Positions 22,003-29,428 of a DNA stretch of 64,000 nt are shown here, piece after piece (the first letter of the stretch is position 1; each line of letters begins with the position of its first letter). The stretch spans positions 682,001 to 746,000 of the forward strand of contig NZ_VFPM01000003.1 of NCBI RefSeq assembly GCF_006716675.1, written 5' to 3'. The stretch is from Humibacillus xanthopallidus. Lineage in GTDB: Bacteria > Actinomycetota > Actinomycetes > Actinomycetales > Dermatophilaceae. The notes under the pieces are model-generated. The model was given only the letters and a program-made list of their open reading frames with translations. It did not search any database and had not been told where the DNA came from. The position numbers and the translations under genes were made by a program.

Positions 22003-22878
22003 TCAGACGCCGATGGTCAACGCCGCGGTGTAGCCGGTCGACGCGCTGCCCGACATCGTCGCGAGCTGGTGGATGCCGGCGTCGTCACCGAAGACGTTGT
22101 CGCGCTCGAGGCTGACCTGCGACAGGTTGCCGACGCTCTGCTCGTAGCCACTGGTGGCATAGACCGACTCGCACGCGGCCTGGGGCAGAGCGATCTGTGA
22201 GGTCTTGACGATGGGTCCGCTCGACGTCGCGTCGCTCACCTTCTCGTAGACCTCGAAGTGGATGTGCGGCCAGCGACCCGCGTAGCAGGCAGGGAAGACC
22301 GAGGTGAAGGTCGCGGTCCCGGACTCGTCGGTGGCCTGCACGCCGCGGAGGTAGTTCTCATCGGCCGCTGCCTGGCTGTACATCGAGTAGTTGCCCTCCC
22401 GGTCGCAGTGCCAGACGTAGACGGCGGCGCCCACGAGGGCCGAGCTCGTCGCGAGATCCTTCACCGTCAGCGTGATGGTGAGAGGCACGCCCTGCGCTGT
22501 CGTCGTGGAGGACCCGAAGCTGCTGCGGATGTCGCGGCGCACGATGCCCGAGTCATCGAGGACGTCCTGGCCGTTGGACCCGTCGCCCGGGTAGGGCCCT
22601 GCCGTCTCGTCCGGTGCGTCGACGAGGCCGGCGGCGCTCGTGCCGGCGGACGTGGCCGCGGGCGCGTTCGTCGGGCTGCCCGTCGCCACCGACGCCGTGC
22701 CGTTGCTGCACGCGGCGAGCGCACCGGCGACACCGAGCCCACCGAGGAGCGCCAGCGCCCGGCGCCGGTCGACGAGCGTTCGTAGGTCGTGGACGAGGCC
22801 CCGGTCGTGCTCCTCGATCTCCTTGCCGTCCTCGTCGAGCCATTCGGGCTGTGGAGCCGAGGGTGTGTGCGCCGCCAT
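22003..22878 (-). CDS. Exported intradiol ring-cleavage dioxygenase-like protein
   Basis: A 291-residue protein with a twin-arginine type signal (DRRRALALLGG, residues 37-47) that ends in a lipobox-like ALAAC (Cys57), so it may be a Tat-exported lipoprotein. The mature part has the intradiol dioxygenase iron ligands: Tyr in CDREGNYS, Tyr in CYAGRWPHIHFEVY and the two His of HIH. The family opens catechol-type rings using non-haem iron(III); the exported subgroup has uncertain substrates. ATG at 22878 with a GAAAGG ribosome binding site. It is divergent from the TetR gene, whose operator lies in the shared promoter region. Confidence 0.85.
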   Translation of the reverse strand: MAAHTPSAPQPEWLDEDGKEIEEHDRGLVHDLRTLVDRRRALALLGGLGVAGALAACSNGTASVATGSPTNAPAATSAGTSAAGLVDAPDETAGPYPGDGSNGQDVLDDSGIVRRDIRSSFGSSTTTAQGVPLTITLTVKDLATSSALVGAAVYVWHCDREGNYSMYSQAAADENYLRGVQATDESGTATFTSVFPACYAGRWPHIHFEVYEKVSDATSSGPIVKTSQIALPQAACESVYATSGYEQSVGNLSQVSLERDNVFGDDAGIHQLATMSGSASTGYTAALTIGV

Positions 22879-22983
22879 GACGGACCTTTCGTCGCGGGAC
22901 CCGGCGGGCCCTCCGTGGGACGAGTCTGGGAGCTGCGCCCGTGACGCGCCCGTGACCGCTCTGTGCGGCGACTGTGACGAGAA

Positions 22984-22998
22984 CCTATGATTCATAGG
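22984..22998. promoter_or_regulatory. 15-bp palindromic operator between dioxygenase and tetR genes
   Basis: CCTATGATTCATAGG consists of two perfect 7-bp arms (CCTATGA / TCATAGG) around one base. It is in the 149-bp divergent region, 30 bp before the TetR-family GTG start, and includes TATGAT, itself a good -10 sequence. A second candidate, TAGGTT (23016-23021), lies 6 nt before the GTG, which would give a leaderless tetR mRNA with the palindrome at its -35 position. The low-GC surroundings contrast with flanking genes. Binding by the adjacent TetR protein is inferred. Confidence 0.6.
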
Positions 22999-23027
22999 TG
23001 ATACCCTTTGCATGTTAGGTTTGACCC

Positions 23028-23624
23028 GTGGGACGAGCGCAGCTGACGACGGCAACGGTGATCGCCCGCGCCGCAGAACTGGCCGACACCTCGGGCTTCG
23101 ACTCCGTCAGCCTCGCCGCGGTCGCACGGTCGTTCGGAGTGCGCACACCCAGCCTCTACGAGCACGTCCGCGATCTGGCTGCCCTCCGAGACGGGGTCAC
23201 GGCCCTTGCCCTGGATGAGCTGGCGACCCTGATCAGTGACGCCATCGCCGGCCGCGCCCGGGAGGATGCCCTGCTCGGGTTCTGCTCGGCGCATCGCACC
23301 TACGCGCAGACTCGTCCCGGGTGTTGGGAGTCGTTGCAGCGGCGGGCCGGGCCTGACGCAGTGAGCGCGCCCGCCGCTGCGCGGATGGTCCACGTCATCG
23401 ATGCGGTCCTGCTGGGCTATGGCATCCGCGAGGGTGACCGCACCCACGCCACGCGGATCGTGGGTGGGGCCATCAGCGGCTTCCTCAACCTCGAGCGCAT
23501 CGGGAGCTTCGCGCACAGCGGTCCCCCTGTGGAGCAGTCCTGGACCGAGCTGCTCGACTCGCTCCATTTCCTCCTCATGCACTGGCATGACCGCTCACCA
23601 CTCGACCGGACGGAACCTTCGTGA
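23028..23624 (+). CDS. TetR-family transcriptional regulator
   Basis: A 198-residue regulator. The N-terminal helix-turn-helix reads IARAAELADTSGFDSVSLAA and then RSFGVRTPSLYEHV (about residues 12-46). The C-terminal ligand domain contains YAQTRPGCWESL and a C-terminal FLNLERIGSF helix, resembling the TetR group with a WHG-type C-terminal domain. GTG start with no clear ribosome binding site. It overlaps the SGNH hydrolase gene by 4 nt (GTGA), so regulator and enzyme are co-expressed; the target is probably the shared divergent promoter. Confidence 0.9.
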   Translation: MGRAQLTTATVIARAAELADTSGFDSVSLAAVARSFGVRTPSLYEHVRDLAALRDGVTALALDELATLISDAIAGRAREDALLGFCSAHRTYAQTRPGCWESLQRRAGPDAVSAPAAARMVHVIDAVLLGYGIREGDRTHATRIVGGAISGFLNLERIGSFAHSGPPVEQSWTELLDSLHFLLMHWHDRSPLDRTEPS

Positions 23625-24823
23625 CCACGAGAACGACCACGACCATGACCGCGAGGCCACTCACCGCCGACATCATCGTCGGTGCGGCGCAGCTCGAACG
23701 CACGGAGCGAGGGCTGTGCCCCCACCGACTCCCCCGACCCATCCGGGAGCGCTTCGCCGACCCCCAGCTCTCGCTCATGGAGGCCCAGCCCTCGGGGGTG
23801 CGCATCGCGGTCAGCACGACGGCACGACGCCTCGCTCTCGAGCTGCTCGCCACGCGAGTGGCCTACCAGGGCCTGCCGCGCCCGAGGGGGGCTGTCGACG
23901 TGCTGGTCGACGGTGCCGTGCACAGCTCACACGCGCTGGCCCAGGGCGACGCCATCGAGCTGGACATGCGGACAGGCGAGAGCACCCTCGCGCGCGGCGA
24001 CACCGACCTCGTCATGGTCGACGACCTCGACGCCGGTGAGAAGACGATCGAGATCTGGTTGCCACACAACGAGCAGGTCGACCTGGTCGCCCTGCACACG
24101 GATGCGCCGGTGCACCCGGCACGACCCAGGGGACCCGTGTGGCTCCATCACGGCAGCTCCATCAGCCATGGCTCCAACGCCACCAGCCCGACCGCCATCT
24201 GGCCGTCCGTCGCTGCTCGCAGAGCACACGCCCAGCTGCACAACCTCGGCTTCGGCGGCAGCGCCCTCGTCGACCCGTTCATGGCCCGGCACCTGCGTGA
24301 CACCCCGGCAGATCTCATCAGCGCCAAGCTCGGCATCAACGTCGTGGGCCACGACTCGATGCGGCTGCGCAGCTTCGTCCCCGCCGTCCACGGCTTCCTC
24401 GACACCGTCCGCGACGGCCACCCCGAGACCCCGCTCCTGCTCGTCTCGCCGATCTTCTGCGGGATCCACGAGAACACCCCCGGCCCGGGGGCCATGGATC
24501 CGTCCGCCCTCGGGTCCGGCGCCATGCGGTTCATCGCCACCGGCACCGAGGGTGACACCGCCGGTGGGCGCCTGACCCTGCGGGTCGTCCGCCGGGCGCT
24601 CGAGGAGATCGTCGCGGCGCGGGCAGACGACCCCAACCTGCACTACCTCGACGGCCTCGAGCTCTACGGTGAGCCAGACGCGACAGCGCTGCCACTTCCG
24701 GACGGGCTCCACCCGGACACGGCAGCGCACACGCTCATCGGGAAGCGGTTCGCCGAGATCGCTTTCGGCGTGGGTGGGCCCTTCGACACCGGGACGTCTC
24801 GCGAGCGGTGTCACCGCCGATGA
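23621..24823 (+). CDS. SGNH/GDSL-type hydrolase with N-terminal beta-domain
   Basis: A 400-residue esterase-like enzyme with no signal peptide. The first 170 residues form a beta-rich accessory domain (VRIAVSTTARRLALELLATR, VDVLVDGAVHSSH) like that of carbohydrate esterase family 2-type SGNH enzymes. The hydrolase part has block I as HHGSSISHG (Ser near residue 179), block II Gly in FGGSAL, block III SAKLGINVVG, and the catalytic Asp-His in DGLHPD (about 361-366). Likely removes acyl groups from a small or sugar-linked substrate; identity unknown. Translationally coupled to the TetR gene. Confidence 0.8.
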   Translation: MTTRTTTTMTARPLTADIIVGAAQLERTERGLCPHRLPRPIRERFADPQLSLMEAQPSGVRIAVSTTARRLALELLATRVAYQGLPRPRGAVDVLVDGAVHSSHALAQGDAIELDMRTGESTLARGDTDLVMVDDLDAGEKTIEIWLPHNEQVDLVALHTDAPVHPARPRGPVWLHHGSSISHGSNATSPTAIWPSVAARRAHAQLHNLGFGGSALVDPFMARHLRDTPADLISAKLGINVVGHDSMRLRSFVPAVHGFLDTVRDGHPETPLLLVSPIFCGIHENTPGPGAMDPSALGSGAMRFIATGTEGDTAGGRLTLRVVRRALEEIVAARADDPNLHYLDGLELYGEPDATALPLPDGLHPDTAAHTLIGKRFAEIAFGVGGPFDTGTSRERCHRR

Positions 24824-24863
24824 GGATGATCATGAGAACCCGAACCACCTGGTCCTGATTGCC

Positions 24864-24874
24864 GTAACCGTTAC
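24864..24874. promoter_or_regulatory. GTAACCGTTAC palindrome upstream of the CPBP protease gene
   Basis: An 11-bp palindrome (arms GTAAC/GTTAC) about 40 bp upstream of a candidate -10 TAGATT (24913-24918) for the next gene. The same word AACGGTTACG recurs at 27495-27504 in the promoter region shared by the TolB/TPR regulator-like gene and the AIM24 gene. It is therefore a candidate site for a common regulator; the link to that regulator is inferred. Confidence 0.4.
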
Positions 24875-24963
24875 GACTGCCTGAAACCCATCGGGGCCGC
24901 GAGCAGCGTCACTAGATTTCCTCTCGAAAGCGATGTGGCAGACACCAACACCTTGGAGGGATC

Positions 24964-25839
24964 GTGGTGGCGAGCGTGACCCGGACACCGACACAGACAC
25001 AAGGGGGCCTGCGGGGCTTCCTCAACAAGGGAGGATTCTGGCGACTGCTGTTGGTCGTGGCCGTCTACTTCGCGATCTACCTGCCCACCGGCAAGGTGGT
25101 CGCGCGCCTGGCAGACCGCAGCTACAGCGACGACGACCTGCTCAGCAGCCTGGGCAGCGTCTTCGTCCAACTGACGGCCGCTCTCATCGTCGGATCGATC
25201 GTGCTGTTTGCCTTCACCACCTTCATGGGGTGGAACGCCGAGATCTTCGGCCGCCAGCCGATCTACCGCTCCCGCTGGATGTGGATCGCACCGGTCATCG
25301 TGCTGGTGCCGATCACCCTGCGCGTACTCGCCATCGACTGGGGCGGCCCCGCGCTCTCGGTCGTCCTGCTCGTGCTGGCCACCGGTGCGCTGATCGGGTT
25401 CTCCGAGGAACTGCTCTACCGGGGCATCGCGGTGAAGATGCTGCGCTCGAGTGGGCAGCGTGAGTGGAGCGTCGCGGCGATCTCCTCGGTGTTGTTCGGC
25501 TTGTCCCACGGCCTCAACATCTTCAGCGGCGAGCCTGCGGGGCCCGTGGCCTACACCGTCCTCTACACCGTGGCCTTCGGTGTGCTGATGTACCTCTCGA
25601 TGCGCGTGATCGGTTTCATCGCGGCGGCGATGATCCTGCATGGCCTCACCGACCCCACGACGCTCCTCTCCACCGGCGGCCTGCCGGGCAAGGTGGACAC
25701 CACGGGGTTCAACGGCCTGCTCGCCCTGACCTCGGGCTTCACGTTGTTCCTGCTCGTGCCTGTCGGATACATCCTCGCGTTCTTCATCCGGGGCAAGGTG
25801 GGCGAGCGCAAGGGTGCCAACGCCGAGGCGACCGTCTGA
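24964..25839 (+). CDS. CPBP-family intramembrane glutamic protease
   Basis: A 291-residue membrane protein with about eight hydrophobic segments. The diagnostic motifs are GFSEELLYRG (EExxxR, about residues 145-154), FGLSHGLN (FxxxH) and the later LHGLTD. The family includes eukaryotic CAAX prenyl proteases and bacterial self-immunity or processing proteases; the substrate here is unknown. GTG at 24964 or the adjacent GTG at 24967, both after GGAGG. It converges with the next gene so tightly that the two stop codons share TGATCA (25837-25842). Confidence 0.9.
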   Translation: MVASVTRTPTQTQGGLRGFLNKGGFWRLLLVVAVYFAIYLPTGKVVARLADRSYSDDDLLSSLGSVFVQLTAALIVGSIVLFAFTTFMGWNAEIFGRQPIYRSRWMWIAPVIVLVPITLRVLAIDWGGPALSVVLLVLATGALIGFSEELLYRGIAVKMLRSSGQREWSVAAISSVLFGLSHGLNIFSGEPAGPVAYTVLYTVAFGVLMYLSMRVIGFIAAAMILHGLTDPTTLLSTGGLPGKVDTTGFNGLLALTSGFTLFLLVPVGYILAFFIRGKVGERKGANAEATV

Positions 25840-27432
25840 TCAGCTGGGGGCTGCGGGCCGGAGGGGTTCGAGGTGACGCAGCAGTGCGCCGATCTGCTCG
25901 TCGGTCAGATTCGTGTACGTGGTGAAGGTTGCCACCGGATCATCGAGGAACGTCGGGTCGATCGCCAGCACCTCATCCATCTCGTGGCGTGCCTGTTCCG
26001 TGTGCCCGAGCCCGGCGAGCGCCATGGCACGGAACAGCGGACCCCAGGTCGCGCCTGGGGAATGGATGAGGCTGGCCTCGGCCAGCGCTGCAGCGTCGTC
26101 GTCGACCATGATCCGGTCCTGGGCCAGGAGCGTGTGCATGTACCCCGGGTGGAGGGGGTTCAGCCGCAGGGACTCCCGCAGCAGTGCCATGCCCTGCTCC
26201 CAGTCGCCGGAATTGGCGATCAGGGTGCCGGCTGTCGCCAGGAAGGTCGGGTGGAACGGGTTGGCCTGAGCCGCGTCCGCCGCGTGCTTCCTGGCAAGGT
26301 CCCACTGGTGCCGGATGAGGGCGACCGTGCCGAGCACCGTGTGCGCGTGAGCGCTGCCCGGATCCTCGGCGAGGGCCCGACGGGCCAGCTGCTCAGCCGC
26401 GGCCAGGTCGGCCTGCGGGTCCGTGGACATGCCGTAGGCGGCTTTGACGGCACGGGTGCTGCCACGCATCGCGAGGATCACTGGCGAGCGGATGCCCGCC
26501 TCCATCGCAGCCGCGAGCGCCTCGTCAGCAGCACGTAGGGTCGCCTGGTTGCCTTCCTCGATGTAGGCCTGGAAGGCCAGCCACGCCGCATACTCACCGG
26601 GCTCCACGGACGCTGAGGGCTTCTGAGCCGCACGGCGGTACACCACCCCGGCGTAGTCGCCCAGCTCGGCCGCGACTCCGGAAGCCCAACGCTCCTCCAC
26701 CTCGAACCCGCGCAACGTCCCGGCGTCGACGGTCTCACTTGCGGCCCACACCACGTCACCGCCGTCGGAGTCGCTCAGGCGGGCACTGAGCCTCACCAGC
26801 CCGTCGCGCGATCCGACCGAGCCCTGCAGGACGAACCGCCCGTCGAGCTCCCGGCCGATCACGCGGGGATTCTGCGATCGGGCCGTGGCCGGCCCGACGA
26901 CGCGCAGACCGGGAAACATGGCCAGGCGATGGGCGATCAGCTCGCTGATCGTCGTGGCAACGAGGTCGGCGCGGGCATCCCCGGACACCTCGAACTGCAG
27001 GACCACGACGGTCAGGTCGACGTCCTTGCCCTGCACCGGGGACGGCAGCTCCGTGGGCGCCGATCTGACGAAGCGCGGCACGTAGGCACCCGAGGGCAGC
27101 TCGATGCGGAGTCGAGCAGCACGGCCCTCGACGGCGTAGTAGTCGTCCAAGGACTTGCGAACCCGACTGGCGCGCACGCGGACGGAGGCGTCGAATCGGC
27201 CGTCGAAGGTGTCTGCCCGTCCCAGCGCCCTGCGGCCGACGGTCCGCTCGGAGAGTCGCTCAGCCCGGCCGGCCAGCGTTTCAGTGACGATGTAGGCCAG
27301 GAACTCGCGCGAGCGCGGCGACTTGCTCATCGTGGCGCTGCCCAGCACCTTGGTGAGCTCGCTGACGATCTCGGATGCGTCGTGCGGGCGCAGCGGCGAG
27401 TCCGGGTCGGCCGCGACACGTTGCTCGGGCAC
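25840..27432 (-). CDS. TolB-like / tetratricopeptide protein with DNA-binding-type N-terminus
   Basis: A 530-residue multidomain protein. Residues about 25-120 (SPRSREFLAYIVTETLAGRA, FDASVRVRASRVRKSLDDYY, LRIELPSGAYVPRF) match the N-terminal module commonly fused to TolB-like and TPR domains in putative transcription regulators. Residues about 137-240 form a TolB-N/FlgO-like segment (VVVLQFEVSGDARADLVATT). The rest is TPR-like helix pairs (AEQLARRALAEDPGSAHAHT and so on). No membrane segment is evident. GTG start with GAGG upstream. Likely a sensor or scaffold-type regulator. The architecture is more familiar from Proteobacteria and Acidobacteria, suggesting transfer. Confidence 0.75.
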   Translation of the reverse strand: MPEQRVAADPDSPLRPHDASEIVSELTKVLGSATMSKSPRSREFLAYIVTETLAGRAERLSERTVGRRALGRADTFDGRFDASVRVRASRVRKSLDDYYAVEGRAARLRIELPSGAYVPRFVRSAPTELPSPVQGKDVDLTVVVLQFEVSGDARADLVATTISELIAHRLAMFPGLRVVGPATARSQNPRVIGRELDGRFVLQGSVGSRDGLVRLSARLSDSDGGDVVWAASETVDAGTLRGFEVEERWASGVAAELGDYAGVVYRRAAQKPSASVEPGEYAAWLAFQAYIEEGNQATLRAADEALAAAMEAGIRSPVILAMRGSTRAVKAAYGMSTDPQADLAAAEQLARRALAEDPGSAHAHTVLGTVALIRHQWDLARKHAADAAQANPFHPTFLATAGTLIANSGDWEQGMALLRESLRLNPLHPGYMHTLLAQDRIMVDDDAAALAEASLIHSPGATWGPLFRAMALAGLGHTEQARHEMDEVLAIDPTFLDDPVATFTTYTNLTDEQIGALLRHLEPLRPAAPS

Positions 27433-27494
27433 TCGCCGTCCTCGGGTTGGGGGCTGGTGGCGCGAACGATATCAAGACGCGATCGCACCCACGA

Positions 27495-27505
27495 AACGGT
27501 TACGA
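27495..27505. promoter_or_regulatory. AACGGTTACGA element in the divergent promoter of the TPR and AIM24 genes
   Basis: The word shares ten identical bases with the palindrome at 24864-24874. On the minus strand it abuts TTTCGT and, 17 nt further, GATATC (27472-27467), a weak -35/-10 pair for the TolB/TPR gene. A regulator bound here could control both divergent genes. Sequence similarity is observed; function is inferred. Confidence 0.35.
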
Positions 27506-27598
27506 GCCGGGTTCCACGGGTCGAGGAAGCCGTGGCAAGGGACAATCGACCCAGTGGCTGCCGGGGCAGCCTCACCCACGGGAGATGGAGCGCATCAG

Positions 27599-28279
27599 AT
27601 GCAGGTGGAGATCAGTTCGGGACCGGCGTTCGCATTCGGGGAGATCACGCTGCCCGCCGGTGGCGCGGTCCGGGTCGAGGCGGGCGCGATGGCGATGACT
27701 CGTGGCGACGTGCAGATAGCGACCTCGACGCGAGGGGGGTTCCTCAAGGGTCTCAAGCGCTCGTTCGGCGGAGAGAGCTTCTTCGTCAACGACTTCTCCT
27801 CTCCCACCGGCGGGGTCGTCGCCGTGGCTGCTGCCCTGCCAGGTGACATGAGCCTGGTCACCGTGGAGGGCACGGGAGCGCTGCTCGTGCAGTCCGGCTC
27901 GTGGATCGCCTCGGACACCAGCGTGGACGTCGATGCCAAGTGGGGCGGCGGCAAGACGTTCTTCAGTGGGGAAGGACTGGTGCTGCTGCGCTGCACCGGC
28001 CAGGGCGAGCTGCTGATGTCGGCCTACGGCGCGATCCGCTCCTACACACTGGCGGCAGGAGAGCAGGTGACGCTCGACACCGGCCATGTCGTCGCCTTCG
28101 ACGACACGGTCCAGTACACGGTCCGCAAGGCCGGCAGCTGGAAGTCCACGATCCTCGGTGGTGAGGGTCTCGTGACCGACTTCACGGGTCCTGGCCGGGT
28201 GTGGTTGCAGACCCGCAGCAGCAGCGACCTCATCGGCTGGATCCAGAGCAAGCTCCCGCCGCCCGCCTCGCGCAGCTGA
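27599..28279 (+). CDS. AIM24 family protein
   Basis: A 226-residue beta-helix-like protein of the AIM24/TIGR00266 family: MQVEISSGPAFAFGEITLPA, GGAVRVEAGAMAMTRGDV, then VEGTGALLVQSGSWIASDTS, GEGLVLLRCTGQGELLMSAYG and VYLQT-like VWLQTRSSSDLIGWI at the end. Bacterial members are widespread and of unknown biochemical role; the yeast namesake is mitochondrial. The ATG at 27599 has GGAG 8 nt upstream. It is divergent from the TolB/TPR gene. Confidence 0.88.
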   Translation: MQVEISSGPAFAFGEITLPAGGAVRVEAGAMAMTRGDVQIATSTRGGFLKGLKRSFGGESFFVNDFSSPTGGVVAVAAALPGDMSLVTVEGTGALLVQSGSWIASDTSVDVDAKWGGGKTFFSGEGLVLLRCTGQGELLMSAYGAIRSYTLAAGEQVTLDTGHVVAFDDTVQYTVRKAGSWKSTILGGEGLVTDFTGPGRVWLQTRSSSDLIGWIQSKLPPPASRS

Positions 28280-28325
28280 CGACCGGGCGATCACACTCCG
28301 GTCATCACCCAGCAGCCCGGATCGT

Positions 28326-28844
28326 TCAGCGTTGACGCTGGTACGTCGGAGTGAGCTCTTCCCAGCGGTCCTTCCAGCCGGGCGCCCCGGCGTCGGAGCT
28401 CCAGCCCTCTGGGTGGACCGGGCCGTCGATCTCGAGGGACCGACCGAGGTCCTCGAGGTGCACCCGCCAACCGGAGGCGTGGAACGGCAGATGGCTCAAA
28501 GGCAGCCCGCGCTCCTCGACCACCAGGCGGGTCATTGAGCCCTCCTCGGTCAGCCACACCTCGATCTGCCCCTCGTCGTCCGTCCCGGCCTCCGTCGTCA
28601 GCAGCAGGTGATGGGGCGCATCGCACACCTCGACGCGCGCCGGACCGGTCCAGCTGCTCGTGAAGACGCACTGGACCGTGCCGCCGACCCGCAGGTCACC
28701 GTCGACCCGGGCGATCCAGCGAGCCAGCCGCTCGGGCGTCGTGCACGCCTGCCAGAGGTCGCCGATGTCCGTGTCGTAGAGGTCCTCGACCCGGACTGCT
28801 CCGCGGGTCTCGTCGAGTGTGCGCATCGTCGCGCTCGTGGTCAT
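28326..28844 (-). CDS. AHSA1/SRPBCC-domain protein
   Basis: A 172-residue START-like fold protein. It begins MTTSATMRTLDETRGAVRVE; the domain signature is LWQACTTPERLARWI, DLRVGGTVQC and a C-terminal GWRVHLEDLGRSLEIDG. Family members bind hydrophobic ligands or act like the Hsp90 activator Aha1; in bacteria they often sit with ArsR regulators. Here no ArsR gene is adjacent; a 29-codon open frame overlaps its start. ATG at 28844 preceded by AAGAAGG. Confidence 0.85.
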   Translation of the reverse strand: MTTSATMRTLDETRGAVRVEDLYDTDIGDLWQACTTPERLARWIARVDGDLRVGGTVQCVFTSSWTGPARVEVCDAPHHLLLTTEAGTDDEGQIEVWLTEEGSMTRLVVEERGLPLSHLPFHASGWRVHLEDLGRSLEIDGPVHPEGWSSDAGAPGWKDRWEELTPTYQRQR

Positions 28845-28930
28845 CGTCGTGCCTTCTTTCCTCGGGCGGTCTCGGTATGGAAGCCGTCGCGGCGGAGAGT
28901 GTGGATCAGCGCGTGCACCACAGCGTCCAT
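28841..28930 (-). CDS. Possible leaderless 29-residue open frame upstream of the AHSA1 gene
   Basis: ATG at 28930 opens MDAVVHALIHTLRRDGFHTE and continues with a basic tail ending KKARR; its TGA overlaps the AHSA1 ATG (ATGA). A candidate promoter has TTGACG, an 18-bp spacer and TACCTT, with the -10 ending 7 nt before this ATG, so the transcript could start at or next to the start codon. It could be a coupling leader peptide or the remnant of a lost regulator. Too short to judge from composition. Confidence 0.3.
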   Translation of the reverse strand: MDAVVHALIHTLRRDGFHTETARGKKARR

Positions 28931-28937
28931 GAGATCC

Positions 28938-28972
28938 AAGGTAACGATCTTGGTACGTACCCGTCAAGGTAC
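28938..28972 (-). promoter_or_regulatory. Promoter with GGTACGTACC palindrome upstream of the AHSA1 gene
   Basis: Minus-strand TTGACG (28967-28962) and TACCTT (28943-28938) are separated by 18 nt; a perfect 10-bp palindrome GGTACGTACC (28952-28961) fills the spacer next to the -35. The minus strand also reads GTAC-CTTGACGG-GTAC, reminiscent of HxlR/MarR-type operators, and CAAGGTA is repeated at 28937 and 28965. AT content is locally high. A cognate regulator is not adjacent. Confidence 0.5.
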
Positions 28973-29018
28973 ATAGTGTCCTGGTGGGCCTGTCGGACGT
29001 CCGTGCTTTGATCCGCGG

Positions 29019-29423
29019 ATGGACAAGGTCGTCGTCGGTGCGCTGGTTCGTGATGGTCGAGTCCTGCTCGTGCATCGGAGGCCGGACAAACGCGCGTACC
29101 CCGACGTGTGGGACCTCCCCGGCGGGGTCATGGAGGCTGGCGAGTCAGAGCTCGGCGCCCTCGCACGGGAGCTGCACGAGGAGCTCGACGTGCAGATCGC
29201 GACGAGCTCGGCGTCTCACCTGTGTCGGGTGACCGCGGGACCAGCCGAAGGGCCGGCGCTCCTCAGCGCCTGGCTCGTGCGCGACTGGCAGGGGACGCCG
29301 GCAAACGTCGCTCCCGAGGAGCACGACGACATCGGATGGTTCGGCCTCGAGGAGCTGCCTCCACCGGCCCACGTGCTCGTGCGCACGGCTCTGGTGGATG
29401 CGTTGCGGGGCCGCCGCGGCTGA
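29019..29423 (+). CDS. Nudix hydrolase
   Basis: A 134-residue single-domain Nudix protein. The Nudix box runs G36-x5-E42-x7-R50-E51-x2-E54-E55 (GGVMEAGESELGALARELHE), with Asp in place of the usual final Gly. Begins MDKVVVGALVRDGRVLLVHR, the beta-strand pattern of MutT/ADP-type enzymes. The substrate is a nucleoside diphosphate linked to a moiety not identifiable here. It ends 5 nt before the convergent aroQ stop, closing the variable segment. Confidence 0.9.
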   Translation: MDKVVVGALVRDGRVLLVHRRPDKRAYPDVWDLPGGVMEAGESELGALARELHEELDVQIATSSASHLCRVTAGPAEGPALLSAWLVRDWQGTPANVAPEEHDDIGWFGLEELPPPAHVLVRTALVDALRGRRG

Positions 29424-29428
29424 ACTCC

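Noticed and set aside
24820-24963. Small gene between the SGNH hydrolase and CPBP genes
   Set aside because: Only very short frames exist; the segment is better explained as promoter DNA with a palindrome and a -10-like TAGATT.
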